Source of the DNA: Eleginops maclovinus
Lineage: Eukaryota; Chordata; Actinopteri; Perciformes; Eleginopidae
Direction of reading: 5' to 3'
NCBI RefSeq assembly: GCF_036324505.1
Contig: NC_086366.1
Span: 5,480,927 to 5,544,926 of the forward strand
Length of the DNA: 64,000 bases
Shown here piece after piece: positions 12,847 through 26,417 of this stretch. Position 1 is the stretch's first letter. Each line of letters begins with the position of its first letter. The notes under the pieces were generated by a model that ran no database searches, was not told the origin of the DNA, and was given only the letters and a program-made list of their open reading frames with translations. A program made the translations under genes and the position numbers.

Positions 12847-13495
12847 AGTTCAAAGAAATACTGCATTAAAAATACATAAAAACACCACTTTTTCAGAAGT
12901 CATTCTGTATTCATTCATCCAGTCCGACTAAACCCACAATAAACAACCCAGGTTTTTAGTGAATCGTCTCTGTTTCATGCTAATACTGACCTGCTAATAC
13001 TTTGAGAACCTAACTTTTGACATGAGCTCTTCTGTTTGGTAGAAGTTGTACACCCAAGTTAGCTACTTCCAGACTCAAAGCTAAGCTACGCTAAGCTAAG
13101 CTAATCAACCACTGGTCTCAGAGCCTAAACGAACAATGTGGTACCATTTTTTTTATCTTAATCTTAAAAACAGTATGTTTTCTTTCTCAAAACTGTTTAA
13201 CTATTTATTTAAGAGCCACCAAAATCAAAACCAGTAAGAAAAAAGGTGGAGAAATACTGCATTAACGACGGGAAAAGCCTCCTTTTCACAAGCTAACAGG
13301 CTTCAATTATGCTTTCCCTTTTTCCACCTCCACCATGTCAAACACTGAGGCATTAACTACTGTTTTGTGGTGGCAAATGGTATTTAATTAGCTTTGTTGA
13401 TCTGCTTTCATTTATCCAGCCCCCAACAGTAAACAGCCAAGAGTTTTAGTTAATCATCACTGTATCAGGCCAGACCACCTGCTAATACTGATTAT
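12847..13495 (+). repeat. diverged tandem duplication
   Basis: Two blocks about 390 bp apart share AAATACTGCATTAA, then ATCCAGYCC with ACAATAAACA/ACAGTAAACA, then TTTTAGTGAATCRTC or TTTTAGTTAATCATC, then CCTGCTAATACTGA. They are collinear but much diverged. Part of the first block (GAAATGAGTCAGCATTTTAC just upstream) recurs at 22276. Confidence 0.55.
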
Positions 13496-13787
13496 CTGTG
13501 GATTAATGGCTATCTAAACACATCTTTCACCAAACAAACACAAACACAAAGTTTGGAAAGCTTTTTTTTCTCTTTATTATATAGAAGTATAGTCTTATAT
13601 AGGTATGCACATCATGCACATGCACAGTACATACATGCATGCATAGACACAGCATTTGGGATGGACAGTTTCTGTCATCGCTGCACTTTCCCAAACAGGC
13701 TCTGATTAAACAGCAGCTTAGAGCGCTTTAATTTCATGGAAGAACAGACAGCGAGAGAGGGAGCGTTGTAGAGAAACAGAGAGAGAG

Positions 13788-13804
13788 GTGTGTGTGTGTG
13801 TGTA

Positions 13805-13837
<33 letters not shown>

Positions 13838-13862
13838 CAGAGAGAGAGGCAGAGAGAGAGAG
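13788..13862 (+). repeat. (GA)n-rich and (GT)n simple sequence
   Basis: Short (GT)n runs around 13792-13822 joined to (GA)n/(GAGACA) sequence up to about 13862; GA richness continues to 14060. Confidence 0.8.
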
Positions 13863-14479
13863 GGCTGCAGATGCATGGACAGAGAGGGAGAAACAGAGAG
13901 AATGAGACGAGCAGAGAGCAGATTGAAAGGATGGATGGAAGATGAGAGAAGGAGTGAGAGACGGTCTAACTGAGGAGAGAGAAAGAAATGGATATGGAGA
14001 AGAGAAAGAGGACACAGAGGGGTATAAGGGCACAGGAGAAAAGAAATAAGAAAAAAAGAAAGTGAGGGGGAAGAGATAAAAAGATCTGAGAGCTTGTCCA
14101 GAATTTAAAAAACCTTGAATAGGAGGTGAGGAGAAAGATATACGCTGCAGGCAGGTGCAGGGCTTCAATATTTCAGTCTCATGAAAAATTCAAATCCCGG
14201 CAAAAATCTGGGAATACTTTGTCATCGATGTGATTTTTCATCTGTTCTGTCACACAACATGCTTTCTTCTCTTATACTGATACACACACACACACAAACC
14301 CTCTAATACTTTCATGACACACACATGCTTCCAGTTAGCGACTGAATGGAAAGAGGAGGGAGATTATTAGGGGATATCAGGGATGGGGATGTGACCACAG
14401 GGCCAGACTGTCACACCACACTCTGAGCCGACACCAGAGAGCGGGAGAGCAAATGAAAGGAGTTAAGCCACCATCCTGG

Positions 14480-14480
<1 letters not shown>

Positions 14481-14562
<82 letters not shown>
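14481..14562 (+). repeat. (GT)n microsatellite, inverted partner of the next tract
   Basis: About 39 units. A (CA)n tract begins about 150 bp downstream. Confidence 0.97.
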
Positions 14563-14564
<2 letters not shown>

Positions 14565-14713
14565 TTCGTACAGCATTTGTCCAATTACATACGCACTGTT
14601 GTATAGATTTCCACACTAACGTGTTTAAGTCAAAGGGGTTTTTAGCATTCAGAAAAGACAATGTGAGCTATGAAAGTGCACACACAGTCACACACACAGT
14701 CACACACACACAG

Positions 14714-14919
<206 letters not shown>

Positions 14920-15360
14920 TGTGGTATATGTTAAAGTACTCTGAAATCCATTTGATTTGAAGAGCTCACTGTGGCCTTAAGGAGAACTGAGGAAATATCC
15001 AGCTATGGAAGCAGAATAGTATGAATATTTATGCCACATTCTCCGTTCTGAAGTACCTATAGATGGCACGGGAACTTTTCCGCTGGCTGCTTAAGGGCCG
15101 GTTACTTATACACGGAGGAGAGGGATTGTGCAAAGAATATGGATATTAGAGCCTTTACGTTCTGGGAGTTGACATAATGTCGCTGATCTGAAGATAAAGA
15201 TATTTTATCTTTTGGGCGAAATTTTGATAAGTGACAGTTGCACCATATTGGAATGTAATAAATAACTATTTATATCAACATGAATATGCGCTAAAAGTTG
15301 TAGCCTCAGGGACAAAACATCTAAGGCACGGGAAGAGGCAGGACGTTCTCCACAGCACAG

Positions 15361-15493
15361 AGACCCTCTGAAGACTTAGGCTCAAGGTGAAGACATGATG
15401 AAGACTCAGGTCCATATTGAAGACATGATGAAGACTCAGGTCCATAGTGAATACATGATGAGGACTCAGGCTGATAGTGAAGACATGATGAAG
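15361..15493 (+). repeat. 30-bp minisatellite, 4.4 units
   Basis: Units at 15361, 15391, 15421 and 15451 plus a partial unit; consensus AGACATGATGAAGACTCAGG then TCCATAGTGA. The period is a multiple of three, so the minus strand reads a 10-residue repeat (ESSSCLHYGP type), but no gene structure supports coding. Confidence 0.85.
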
Positions 15494-17584
15494 CTCTCAG
15501 TGTAATCTCAGTCAGCCCAAACAGTCCAGAAGCCATCGATGGAAACGTTGTTGTGAGAGGTATCCTGGTGCAGCTATGTTTCCATAAAGCTCATTAAACT
15601 ACACTCCAGTTATTCTGTCTGGCCCCTGGCTAACGCGGTTAGCTTGTGCGTCACAGTACCTAGTGATCTTAGGTTGCCCATGATGAGAGGGGGGGAGGCA
15701 GGCATATATCTCCTTTCTCCATAAATCTGGAACCTGCTCTTCTCCTTTGTCTCTTAGGTTTACCCAGCATCCTCTGTGTCCTTCTCCAGATTTCAGTGGG
15801 GATAGCTGTTGTTCCAACCACCATGCTAGCTGGCTTTAGCACAATTAGTTTCTCCCTAGTTAAAATAAGGCAGCCATACCCAAAATGTCTCTCTACAAGA
15901 AAGTTTAGAGAGGTTACAGTCACTAATAGTAGTTATTTACAGAGAGAAAAGGTAGAAAATAGCACAACCCTAGCAGGAACACCTGCAACAGGCTGCATGC
16001 ACGGTATTATATTTTACATCTTCTGCTGCTGTTGTGTCCAATTAGCCGATCACACCAACTGTTTGAAGAAGTTCCTGCAAGTAAGGTGAGAAGCTCAATA
16101 CCACCTGATGGAAAGGGGGAAAAACTACTCCATATTGGTGTTGCGATCATTAACTTATGTAGATAATATTAAATATAATAAGATGTCTTCTTCAATAAGG
16201 GAAGTAACATGACATCTGGTGTTAAGACCAAACACACACTTGCCAAAAAAGTGTGACAGGCTGCTTGCTAACGAACTTCAGGTAAACTTCTCTTTAGCCA
16301 CTCTTTCATCCTCTGTTGTCTATTCATCTCACTACCTGTATATCCACCTTTTCCTCACCTCACTCCCCTTATCTTTCTTTGATATTTATCTACAATTTCT
16401 CTTTTGCCCCTTTATATGTAACCTCTCCTTTACCTCTCCATTTCCTACACTTCTACCTGTCAACCTCTTACTCTCGTCTTTCACTGCTTCTCATCTTTCT
16501 CCAATCTTTGCCCTCTCATCATATATTCCTTTACTTGTTTATTTCCTGTGAATTTTTCGCAGTCTACACCCATCCTCTCTACATCCCCTCCCTCCTCCAC
16601 TGTTGAGGCCGACTAGGGTAGATAAAGCGAGAAAGAAACCTGTTTTGACTAGTGAGGGCATCGGTATTTACAACCCAAGTGTGTGTGTGCACCCGCTGAT
16701 CAGTAGCAGCCTTACCCCGGGGAAGCAGCACACAGTGTCAAAGGGAATTTATTGCCCTGCACCCTTCTCAATATTAAGTCTGTTTAAATCGGCTGCTTAG
16801 CATTCTTGTAGCATGCATCTTAAGTCAAACGCCCCTCCTGCACAGACGCAAAACAGATACACACACAGAAAGTGGACGTATAAACATAGTCATGCTCTTA
16901 GGTACAGTTTAATAGCACACTGATGGATTGTTTTCATCAAATCTCCTGTTTTTAGGGTTTCTTTTGCTGGCTTTAATTTAATGTCCTAAACACAGTGCAT
17001 GAACGGACACACTCGCCCACTCACACACTCCTGCCTCTCAGGGGGACGATAACGCAGCACATAATCTTGATTTCAGTGATCAACATTCATCGCTGTAGTT
17101 CCTGTGCATAACACGCCAGAATGGGTTGAACAGCCTCGCTCGCCATTCCCTCAGCTCCCCTCTCGTAAAAAATATAATATCCGGTCATTTACATCTTTTA
17201 CAAGTCCGGCCGTAATCATAACGCAATTAAAAACTCATTCTGGCAGTATCCGTGTTGAATCCCCTGCTTAGGGAGGAAAGAGACACAGGTAGAGAAGGAT
17301 GGCAGCAGTGCTGATGGATGTACAAGCGAAGAAAATTGCTTCAGAAACAAAGAAAACAATGCAATTGTTTCCATCAATTACAGACAATCCCCACAAGGTT
17401 ATTACTAAAGTCTCATGGTGTAATCTGCGGTGGCACTGAAGTACTAAGCGTTTTACAAATGTGTTGTTCTCTGTTTTGCAGAAATAATGTATTTCTTTTT
17501 GCACTTCAGGGCCAACCCAGTCTGCATTAACAACAAAACATTCATTAACAACAAATTAAAGAAATAAGTTATTGTAGTTATTAA

Positions 17585-18003
17585 AAAGGCCCTAATATGC
17601 TTTTTCTTGGTTTGCACTTCCCAACAGTGTGTTATATAGGTTTGAGTGCATGTAAATGGTCTGCAAAGACTCAAATCCCAAAGTTCACGCCTACATTGTT
17701 AACTTCCGTGACATCATTATGTAACACTCAAGCTTCTATTGGCTCGCGCTCCGACACATTGTACGTGATAGGCCAAGGGGCGGGACAACTCTAAGTGGTT
17801 GACATATCACAACAGAGCCGTCCAACTAACCAATCAGAGCAGACTGGGCTCTGGTTTCAGACAGAGGGTGAAAGCTGGTGTTGCAGCACAGGCAGTATGA
17901 GAAAAATAAAGAGCTTTTTGAACATTAAAGCATGGAGACATGTCCCAGTAGAGACACTAAATGCAAATATGAACGTGAAATGAGCAGAACATGTCCTCTT
18001 TAA
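17585..18003 (-). mobile_element. TTAA-flanked MITE, copy 3 (full length, inverted)
   Basis: Begins AAAGGCCCTAATATGC and ends GAACATGTCCTCTTTAA, the two imperfect inverted ends of the family. The internal CCAAT boxes and the CATGTAAATGGTCTGCAAAG segment are present in reverse orientation. Confidence 0.8.
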
Positions 18004-20404
18004 AAGGTGACACAGCATGTCATGGTCACCTGCCTGTACATCTTCATTAGCATCACCACCATTGTATCCACCAACAGACTGTTGGATAATTATGAAAAGG
18101 AAAAAGTTGAGATTTTAGAAGAATCAGGCACATCATGCACACTATGCAGTATTAGTTGTGAATGCTAAGTAAAGCAGTAAATGTCAGGTACACGCACGTG
18201 TTTGGCTTGTTTGCTCACTAAACCCAAACGAAAAGTGACTTTTTAAATGTCAAAGTGTCTGAGATATTTCCTAAAGGCCTCACATGTACACCATTGGATC
18301 ATTATGTCTTCTTAGCATTTAAACATCTTAATTTACTGTCATAAAATGAGCTGAACTGCAGCCAAGCAAATGAAGAATAAACATTATAAGTGTTGCTGTC
18401 ATCCGTCTTGGTTTTGGTTCCTCACAACTAGAATCTTCTAATAACAATGAACGGCATCTAAGAGAGTTGAAACAGGAGCTATAAAAACATAAAAGGTGTT
18501 TGCTTGGTAAATAAAAGTTGGGGCTGGAGAAATTCCTAACTTTAGCTCGAACAGTTTGATCTATTCTTCTCTCTGCACTACAAAAACAAAGTGTTTGTTT
18601 CCTATCACTGACAGGCTACCACATTGCCCATTGTGCTTTTTTAGTTAGTCAACCAAAGCAAACAAATGGAAAATAAAATGATCACAGTGTGCAATGTCTT
18701 CCTTTTCATCTCTGTCATATTTATTTGACAGACTGCGGTTATTTAAAGATGTTTATTTATGGATTTGTCCACCTGGCTCGCCCGGTACCTTTATAATTGG
18801 CTCAGATTCTTTTGAAAGTCTCTAAAGGCTATGGAGCACTTGAAGGAACTTAGAGTGAAAATAGTGTTTGTTTTTTTATTAAGAGTCCCTATGACAGATA
18901 CAGTAGTTGAGAAAAGTGTGATGTTAGGCATAGAATAAGATGGCTTTACTGTTTTTAATATCACAAAATGAGACATGAATTATATTGACAGCGTACCCTC
19001 TCCTTACTGACCACTGCGAGTGAGAGGCAGCTCTGACAGACCTTCAGTTAGCAGGTGAAATAAATGTAATTGTTAAATACGAAATAATCCAATAACTTGA
19101 CTCGTAACATGTCCTGTCTGTCTTCTTCTGCTGTTCCCATTAGTGTTCACTTCCTGTCTGTCTATTTCTCTGAGGTCCAGCACTCTGTCTTTTGACCTCT
19201 TTCCTTTTCTTCTTTTTCTTTGCTTTACTGGAAACAGTTTAGCCATCATGAATGCAGAGTTTTCGTGCTCTCCTCAAATATAAATATACATATTCAAAAA
19301 GTACTGCCTGTTGTTTTCTGATGAAATAAAACGAATGTGTGTTGTCCACAGCTGACCTTAAATTGAGCGGACTTCTTTTTGCGTATGGACATGACTGCAC
19401 ATCGTCCCTTGATCGTCCCTAGCAGTGGTCTGCTAGTCGACAATAGCAGACTGCAGAATGTTCGAAATCGACCAATCAGCATTGAGTTTTTAAATGCTGA
19501 TTGTAAGTATTTAAATAAGGTTATAAAAGTCGATATATTTTGCTTTAAAAATTCAAACATTTCACAACCAGATTGGGAGCATGTTCAGTTTGGACGTGTT
19601 GCTGTGACATCTCTCCTGTGTAGATGAGTTCTTGCAGTGCATCCCAACCATCTACAATCTGAAACGTATCACCTGCTCTCAGTGTGCATGGTATTCACAT
19701 AAGAGACAACCAGTAAGAACAGTGCTGTGTCGCCAGTGTGAACGCTGAGCAGTGAAATAATGTATCTCAAGTGTCAAATGTTCACACACATTGGTGGTAT
19801 TATTATAGCTCCCTTGAGACATGTGTGGGAGGTTTGTGTGTGCATGTGGTTCCCGTTATTAATCCGTACGACAATAAATCTTATCTGTGGTGGACGCTTA
19901 AATTAACCAGCCTATATACCGAGATGAGTACTAAATCACATGACAAATGTAAATTTGATTTATGGTAATTATGCTCCAATGAGGCAGCCAGATATGTGCA
20001 TGCAGACTAATTCACCACCGCCAAACTCATATGGTACATACAAATGAAGCTGTCATTAAAAATAGTATATGCACGAAGATGTATGCACCATTCAAACAGA
20101 TAAGCAATGTTACAAGCTTGGGAGCTTAAGGCCAATTAGTGTTTGCAGCATGCATACACACTGTGTGCATATTATATGCTGTTTATTTGCAATAACCATA
20201 ACCTCAATTATGAGTTAAAATCACTATTAAGTGAATCGATTCTCTGGAGGCAATGGGCTCAGGAACTTTTACTGTGGAATTGCGATTTAATGGTTTTACA
20301 AATTATATTCACGTTTTTGATATATAGACACACAATAATCATTCAAATGCATGCATACACTACAGGAATGGGAGAAAAACGTTTGTGAGGCGATCCCCAC
20401 AACA

Positions 20405-20806
20405 TTTAAAGAGGACATATTCTGCTCATCTTCAGGTTCATTAGTATTTTGTACCTCTACTGTGACATGTCTCCATGCTTTAATGTTCAAAAGCTCTATT
20501 TTTCTCATACTGCCTGTGCTGCAGCACCTCTGGCCGGCTCTGTTGTGATTGGCCAACTGCTTAGAGATGTCCCGCCCCTTAGCCTATCACGTACAAATTG
20601 TTGGAGTGCTAGCCAATAGAAGCACAAGTGTTACATAGTGATGTCACTATGTTCTAAAAGTAAACAAAGGAGTCCAGTGGAGGCGTTTGAGGCGACACTC
20701 CCTCTGGAGGGAAATTTGAGATTTTAGCCTTTATAGACCATTTACATGCACAAAACATGTATAACAAACTACAGAAAAAAGGAAAGACCCCAAAAGCCTT
20801 TTTAAA
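20405..20806 (+). mobile_element. TTAA-flanked MITE, copy 4 (full length)
   Basis: Begins TTTAAAGAGGACATATTCTG and ends AAAGCCTTTTTAA. It carries GTGATTGGCC, GTCCCGCCCC, AGCCAATAG and the palindrome TAGTGATGTCACTA. Confidence 0.8.
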
Positions 20807-23553
20807 ACTGAGTGACATTAAATTAAAATAAACTTCAGCTGAAATGCATGCAAATGATGTGAAAACAAATACACAAAAAGACACAATATATCTTCCTCAA
20901 AAGTCCCTGTACAGCAGTGCACTTAAATCCCAGATGACTTCATCTCATTTCCTCTCCTCTCCTCTATCCCTGGTCTGGTTCTTATTCATCTTCATAAGAA
21001 AAGCCGAGAAGAGGAGCCAGCTCCTAATAGGTCACTGATTTACATGATGAGTGTTTAGCCCCACAGACAAACTCCTGCAGGGGACAGGAGAAAATAAAGG
21101 TACACACAGATACCTTCACACACATTCACACACAGAGAGGAATGTAATTTGTTTTCTTACTGCTGAGACAAAGAATTAGAAGAAGATACACACGCAAATC
21201 TATACCCAAACACGCACGAACGGTGAACAAACAAGGTGGCGTCTGCAATAAACAGATGAGTCGCTCTGCTTTGCTTGCTTAGCGTGTAACTCAATTTGAA
21301 ATGCTCACACTGCCACAGGCTCAGGAGCACGCAGCTAGTATCTGCAGCAGAGCACTTCCTAGCAATGCACTGGCCTTATATTTTACACACAATGAATTAA
21401 ATTATTTGGGAAGAAGGATAAGGGACTACTCAATTTGAAGAAGAAGAAAAAGAAGCAGAAGAAGAAAACGAACACAAGATGGAAAAAACGTCCGTCGATG
21501 CCAGAAGACCTCTGCCCTGCATGCTCTGCAGAGTAGCATACAGCCCCCGTATCTGCAGAGGCCTATCCAGCAGTGCAAATCCGCAAATCCTGCTTCGTCG
21601 TATAGTCCTCTGGTGATCTTGGGTGTGGGTGTGTGTGTGGGGTGTGTGTATAAACTGTAGAGCTTACATTAATGGTAATGACCTCAAGCCCATTCATTAG
21701 AATCCATCATCTGTCTGAAATGTGTTGGGTTTGCAGGGAGGGGGTTTAATGATAAGGATGAGGCAGAAGAAATTAATGACTAAATCGATCACGTATGTAA
21801 ATTTGCACAGTACACATCCAATTAAGCTGGCAGGTTCCACTGTATCATGGGTGTGAAATAACACACTCACATACTAGGATATATTCGCAGGAACTTGTGT
21901 GAAGGTTGATAGGATAATAAGATGAAGCTTAAAGACACTTTTGCTCCTCTTTTGAAACAAGAATAACATGTTGTGACTGTTGCAATTAATGTTAAAAAAT
22001 ATAGAAATGTCGTGAATTACTTCTGTCTATCCATGAAGTGGGAAAAGTATGTGAAAAAAAATACATATTTGCGAGTATCTGAAGCAAATCTCATGCAATT
22101 CATAGTTGTTGAGCTGTCTGGTGAACAGATTAACCAGTCTTTCAAAAACTGTTAAAAAAACCTGTCTCTAAATGGATTATGCGGGCAAAGAAAGGGAACA
22201 AATCAAACCTTAAAACCCAAGAAACCAACCGTGTTATGCAAACAAATCAAGTCGTGAAGGAATACGTCCTAAAACATAGGAAATGAGTCAGCATTTTACC
22301 ACTTCCAGTTCACTCGTCTCAAATCTTTCGGGAATGTGTTTGTGTCTGTGGTTTACAAGCTGATGCGTGTTAGGGATTGTTGTGCTTAGGTAGTTAACCT
22401 TTGACACAGTTCATCTTTTTGTCCTTCCTCTGTCTCCGTTCCTACGGCATAGTTCTTCGGCCTTGGGGTTGCTGTAATCTCCCTTAAGGAGGGGCAGCTT
22501 GGGCGCATTGTTGATGCCAGTCTAGGACCGAGCACAAGCTGCCATGAGATGGTTATTGTTCAGGGACGTCTAGAAGCCCTTCTTATCTGGAACGAAGGTT
22601 CCCTGGTGTACAGTCTTTTCCATGGACAACAGCTTTATTAAATTCAGAGTCCATATTTGTCTAGTCTCGCTGATGTACAATGTTGATTATACACTCTGAA
22701 CTAGTTAAAATCTCGGACTACAAAGGAGATCTTCAGAATTGGTCGGGCAACCGCTGTGTCAACTTGTGGCTGCAGCACGTCTTATCAATTCTCCGGCCGT
22801 TAACGTCATAATAAACCTTCAGTGTTTGCCATCAAAGTTCCAGCTCTCGCGTGTCTCTCTGAGTTTCGTCTCAATTGCTTCAGAAGTTTCCTTCACAATG
22901 CGCATCCATTTAGCCCTGATGTAGTTTGTGATAGCCTAACGTTTTCGCTTCTGGTGATGTAAGTATCACAAACGTGCGCTGGCCACAGAGCTCATTTCCT
23001 GCTGAAATCAAAAATGCTTTTAGACGAAGGAGCCCTTGCGATACTAACTTCTAGGTCGGCCTTCAAAAACACGTCACCACTACACCACTCTATGCTTTTA
23101 CTTGCAAGTATATCATTGTGTAAAAGACGATGTCAGTGAAACGATGAGACTGACTATGAAACGGAGGTAGAAGTGGATACAGAGGAAAATAAGACAAAAC
23201 TGCAGGGCTTAATCTAAGTGGAAATCTGAATCCATGCTAAGTTTCTTGAAATATTCATTAATAACTTCTGCAGAAAAAATGTAATCATAATAAAACACAT
23301 TTTACTAAATACTGCCAATCACGTCTTCGTACCAAAACTGCTTCGCCAATTAATTTCCAAAGAACCTGGAGGAGGAACTGATGATTAGGCTGCAGGAATT
23401 TCAATAAAAACTGAGCGAAATACTTTTTCAGGACCGAAAACTCCACGGTTGTATTTGTTGGCTGCCGACGATAACAGGTGGAGCTCACAGCAAGAGCTCC
23501 AATTAAAATCAAAATCAGCCTGCCTGCTTGCAATTGCTTCTTTGCCTCCACAT

Positions 23554-23556
<3 letters not shown>

Positions 23557-23622
<66 letters not shown>
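23557..23622 (+). repeat. (GT)n microsatellite
   Basis: About 33 units. Confidence 0.96.
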
Positions 23623-23748
23623 TGTTAAATTTAACAGGCTTGTTTTGTAAGACTTGTTCCTAATATTCTCTCCCCTAATTTAGTTTGTTATAAGTTCAAG
23701 TGTTCTTTATGACTGTGCAAAATCACATGATTAAACCCTGCCCTCTTC

Positions 23749-23750
<2 letters not shown>

Positions 23751-23792
<42 letters not shown>
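23751..23792 (+). repeat. (GT)n microsatellite
   Basis: About 20 units, followed by (CA)n tracts in opposite sense at 23880-23900 and 24011-24055. Confidence 0.95.
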
Positions 23793-23793
<1 letters not shown>

Positions 23794-24010
23794 ATAGCAG
23801 AGTATTTTGTGTTGCCGCAGAGATTAGCCTGAGCCGCAAGACCCCATCAATGTCCATGACTCCCTATTGCTCACAAACACTCACACACACACACACACAC
23901 AGTGAAGGAGTGAGCGGAACCGACCTGACGCTCTCACTCACTGGTAAATGGCTGCTCTGATGGACTGAGGCGATGCAGACAAAACACCAAAACACTTGCA
24001 CTTAAACTTA

Positions 24011-24020
24011 CACACGCACG

Positions 24021-24055
<35 letters not shown>
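24011..24055 (+). repeat. (CA)n microsatellite with CACG start
   Basis: About 22 units, the first ones CACG. Confidence 0.94.
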
Positions 24056-24057
<2 letters not shown>

Positions 24058-24191
24058 AGCCCGTGATGGAATGAGGCCATTCCCTCTCCTCACCTCATGC
24101 CCAGTAGCTGGCTGGAGGCCCAGTATAGACTTGCCATTTGGAGCTTCCACCGATTCAAACACACAAACCTTTCTGATGACTTCAATACTGT

Positions 24192-24193
<2 letters not shown>

Positions 24194-24240
<47 letters not shown>
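24194..24240 (+). repeat. (CA)n microsatellite
   Basis: About 23 units. Confidence 0.95.
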
Positions 24241-24245
<5 letters not shown>

Positions 24246-24773
24246 GATTCCCCCTGGTGGGCACCTCCCCTCCAGTTCACACTTTTCAGGCATTTTCTAA
24301 AGTTAGCTATTCCTTTAAATTGAGTCCTTTATCCTTTGACCTGCCCTCCGGCTCCCTTAAATACTTAAATTCTATCTACTATTTTTATTATCCTGAGGAA
24401 TTTATTACAATGTATATTAATATGAAATGGTTCTCTTGATTGCTTTGGATTTTATTCTTCCCTGGAGCCCATTCCATGTCATATGATAACCTCTGATTAT
24501 AGCTAAATATTACACCTGCATTTCATTGTGATGATAACCTTGGATAGATTATTTGAATAGCTAAGTGGCTCTAAACATGACAATGTCGGTCAGTCCATCA
24601 ATCCACCACTGTGGTCTCGATATCTCATGGTGGACTTTAGTGATCCCCAAATGAAATATCTTAACATCGGATTTAATCAAATGTAAGCATGCTACAGATA
24701 TTCAAAGCCCTCCAACGATATATTCCAAGTGATTCTCTGGCATTTCCTCGAGCAACAATATTACATTTGTGCT

Positions 24774-25144
24774 TTTAAAGAGGACCTACTGTATTATGTT
24801 CGGGTTCATATTAGTTTTTTTGTTCCTCTACTGTCTCCATGCTTAAATGTTCAAACAGCTCTTTATTTTTCTCATACTGCCTGTGCTGCAGCACCTCTTT
24901 TCCCCCTCTGTCTGAAACCAGAGCCCAGTCTGCTCTGATTGGTTAGCTGGCCAGCTTCGGTGTGATTGGTCAACCGCTTAAAGATGTCCCGCCCCTTAGC
25001 CTATCATGTACAATGTGTTGGAGCGCTAGCCAATAAGAGTGCAAGTGTTACCTAGCTGGCTTTGCAGACCATTTACATGCACACACACCTATATAAAACA
25101 CTATAGGAAAGGGAAACCTAAAAGCTGAATAGGGCCTCTTTTAA
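24774..25144 (+). mobile_element. TTAA-flanked MITE, copy 5
   Basis: Begins TTAAAGAGGACCTACTG and ends GAATAGGGCCTCTTTTAA. It has two forward CCAAT-box complements (TGATTGG), the GC box and one CCAAT; the CRE-like segment is deleted. Confidence 0.8.
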
Positions 25145-26417
25145 AGATCCCTTCACATCACCTATGAACAGGCAGCCCCTCAGTCTTTGGGATTCATTTT
25201 CCCAATTCATTTTAGCTGAAAGTCTGAATTCCAGTTGATTGGAGGTTATTTAGATCACCTGTTGCACCAGGGTGTGTGGAGGGACTGCTAATTAATCATT
25301 GAGAGCAGCTTGGTGCATTTCCTCTTTCAGCCAATCAGGTGTTAAGACACTCTTATTTTAGGGCTTAAGAAAGCAGAGCGCTGCAGTCGGGTCGTTTCGG
25401 TTCTTCTTCAGTTTGGTGCACAACTCATTTTAACAAATATTGACCTTTTACACACTTATTTGCTGTCTTACCTTTTCTGATTAAGGCTGATTTTGAGAAT
25501 TCAGAAACCAGCTGGAGTGAATATTAAAAACATCGTCCCACTGGCTTACCCGCATTAGGGCAGATTTCAGTACTTTAGAATTTATGTTTGGCTAACGTTC
25601 GCGTAATTCCCGCAGGGTTTAGTTGGTTTATTAGCTAGTTCTACTTGGAAAAAAAACATCATTTCTGGTCCAAAAGGCATGTATTATTATTTATATTCAC
25701 AATTTAAAAGCCGTTTTGACTTTCAGACATACATTAGAGGTTAGATTCTCCAAGTTAATATTATTTTTATCTTTGTGGTTTGGAAGTTGTTCTCAGGGGT
25801 CTTCCAGATCAGCTAAAACTGGGGGAAATGTTGCCACAAATTCATCAAACAGCAGCAGCCAGTGTTGGTGAAAAAGGAGTGTTTTGTGTCAAAAAGTTGT
25901 ATACTTCACATCAATTAAAGGTCAGTAAAGAAAGGAAAATAATTGGCAAGATGGCATGAAGACGTCTCTCCAGTAAACACACTAAATAAATACTCAGAGC
26001 TTTAAAGTTTAGTTTAATGATTACAGTAATTAGTTCACAATCATACATCAACCACCTCATTAGTATTTGTGGCATACAAAATTAGTCACACTAATGTAGA
26101 AAAACCAGAAAATAAAAAGCATGGTGCCAAATGTAGCCTGGAGCTACTCCGTTGGCAACAAATGGGAGTAGAGGAGGGACTTTGAGAATCGATCATTGGC
26201 AACATTTACAGACTTTTATTTTGCAAAAGCATAATCACTTTCCAACCTTAAACAGAATACACACTTCCCTGAAAACAAAATGTTGAATGTAGTATTTCTC
26301 CGTAAAAATGATAGAATTGGAAGTATTTCTTTGTGGTTATAAAAAGGCAGCCATGATTATTCACTGTCTTGTCTACAAGATAAATAATGAGTCGGTTTTC
26401 TCAGTACTTTAACTATT

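Noticed and set aside
22365..22690. Possible LTR (TGTTAGGG start, AATTCAGAG and TGTACA near the end)
   Set aside because: No target duplication, no clear inverted tips and no second copy in the window; left unannotated.
23285..23551. 88-residue open frame, minus strand
   Set aside because: No splice signals or family similarity; codon content looks random.
25170..25430. Promoter-like or LTR-like stretch (CCAATCAGG, CTTATTTTAGGGC)
   Set aside because: Only weak motif similarity, no paired end and no exon nearby.
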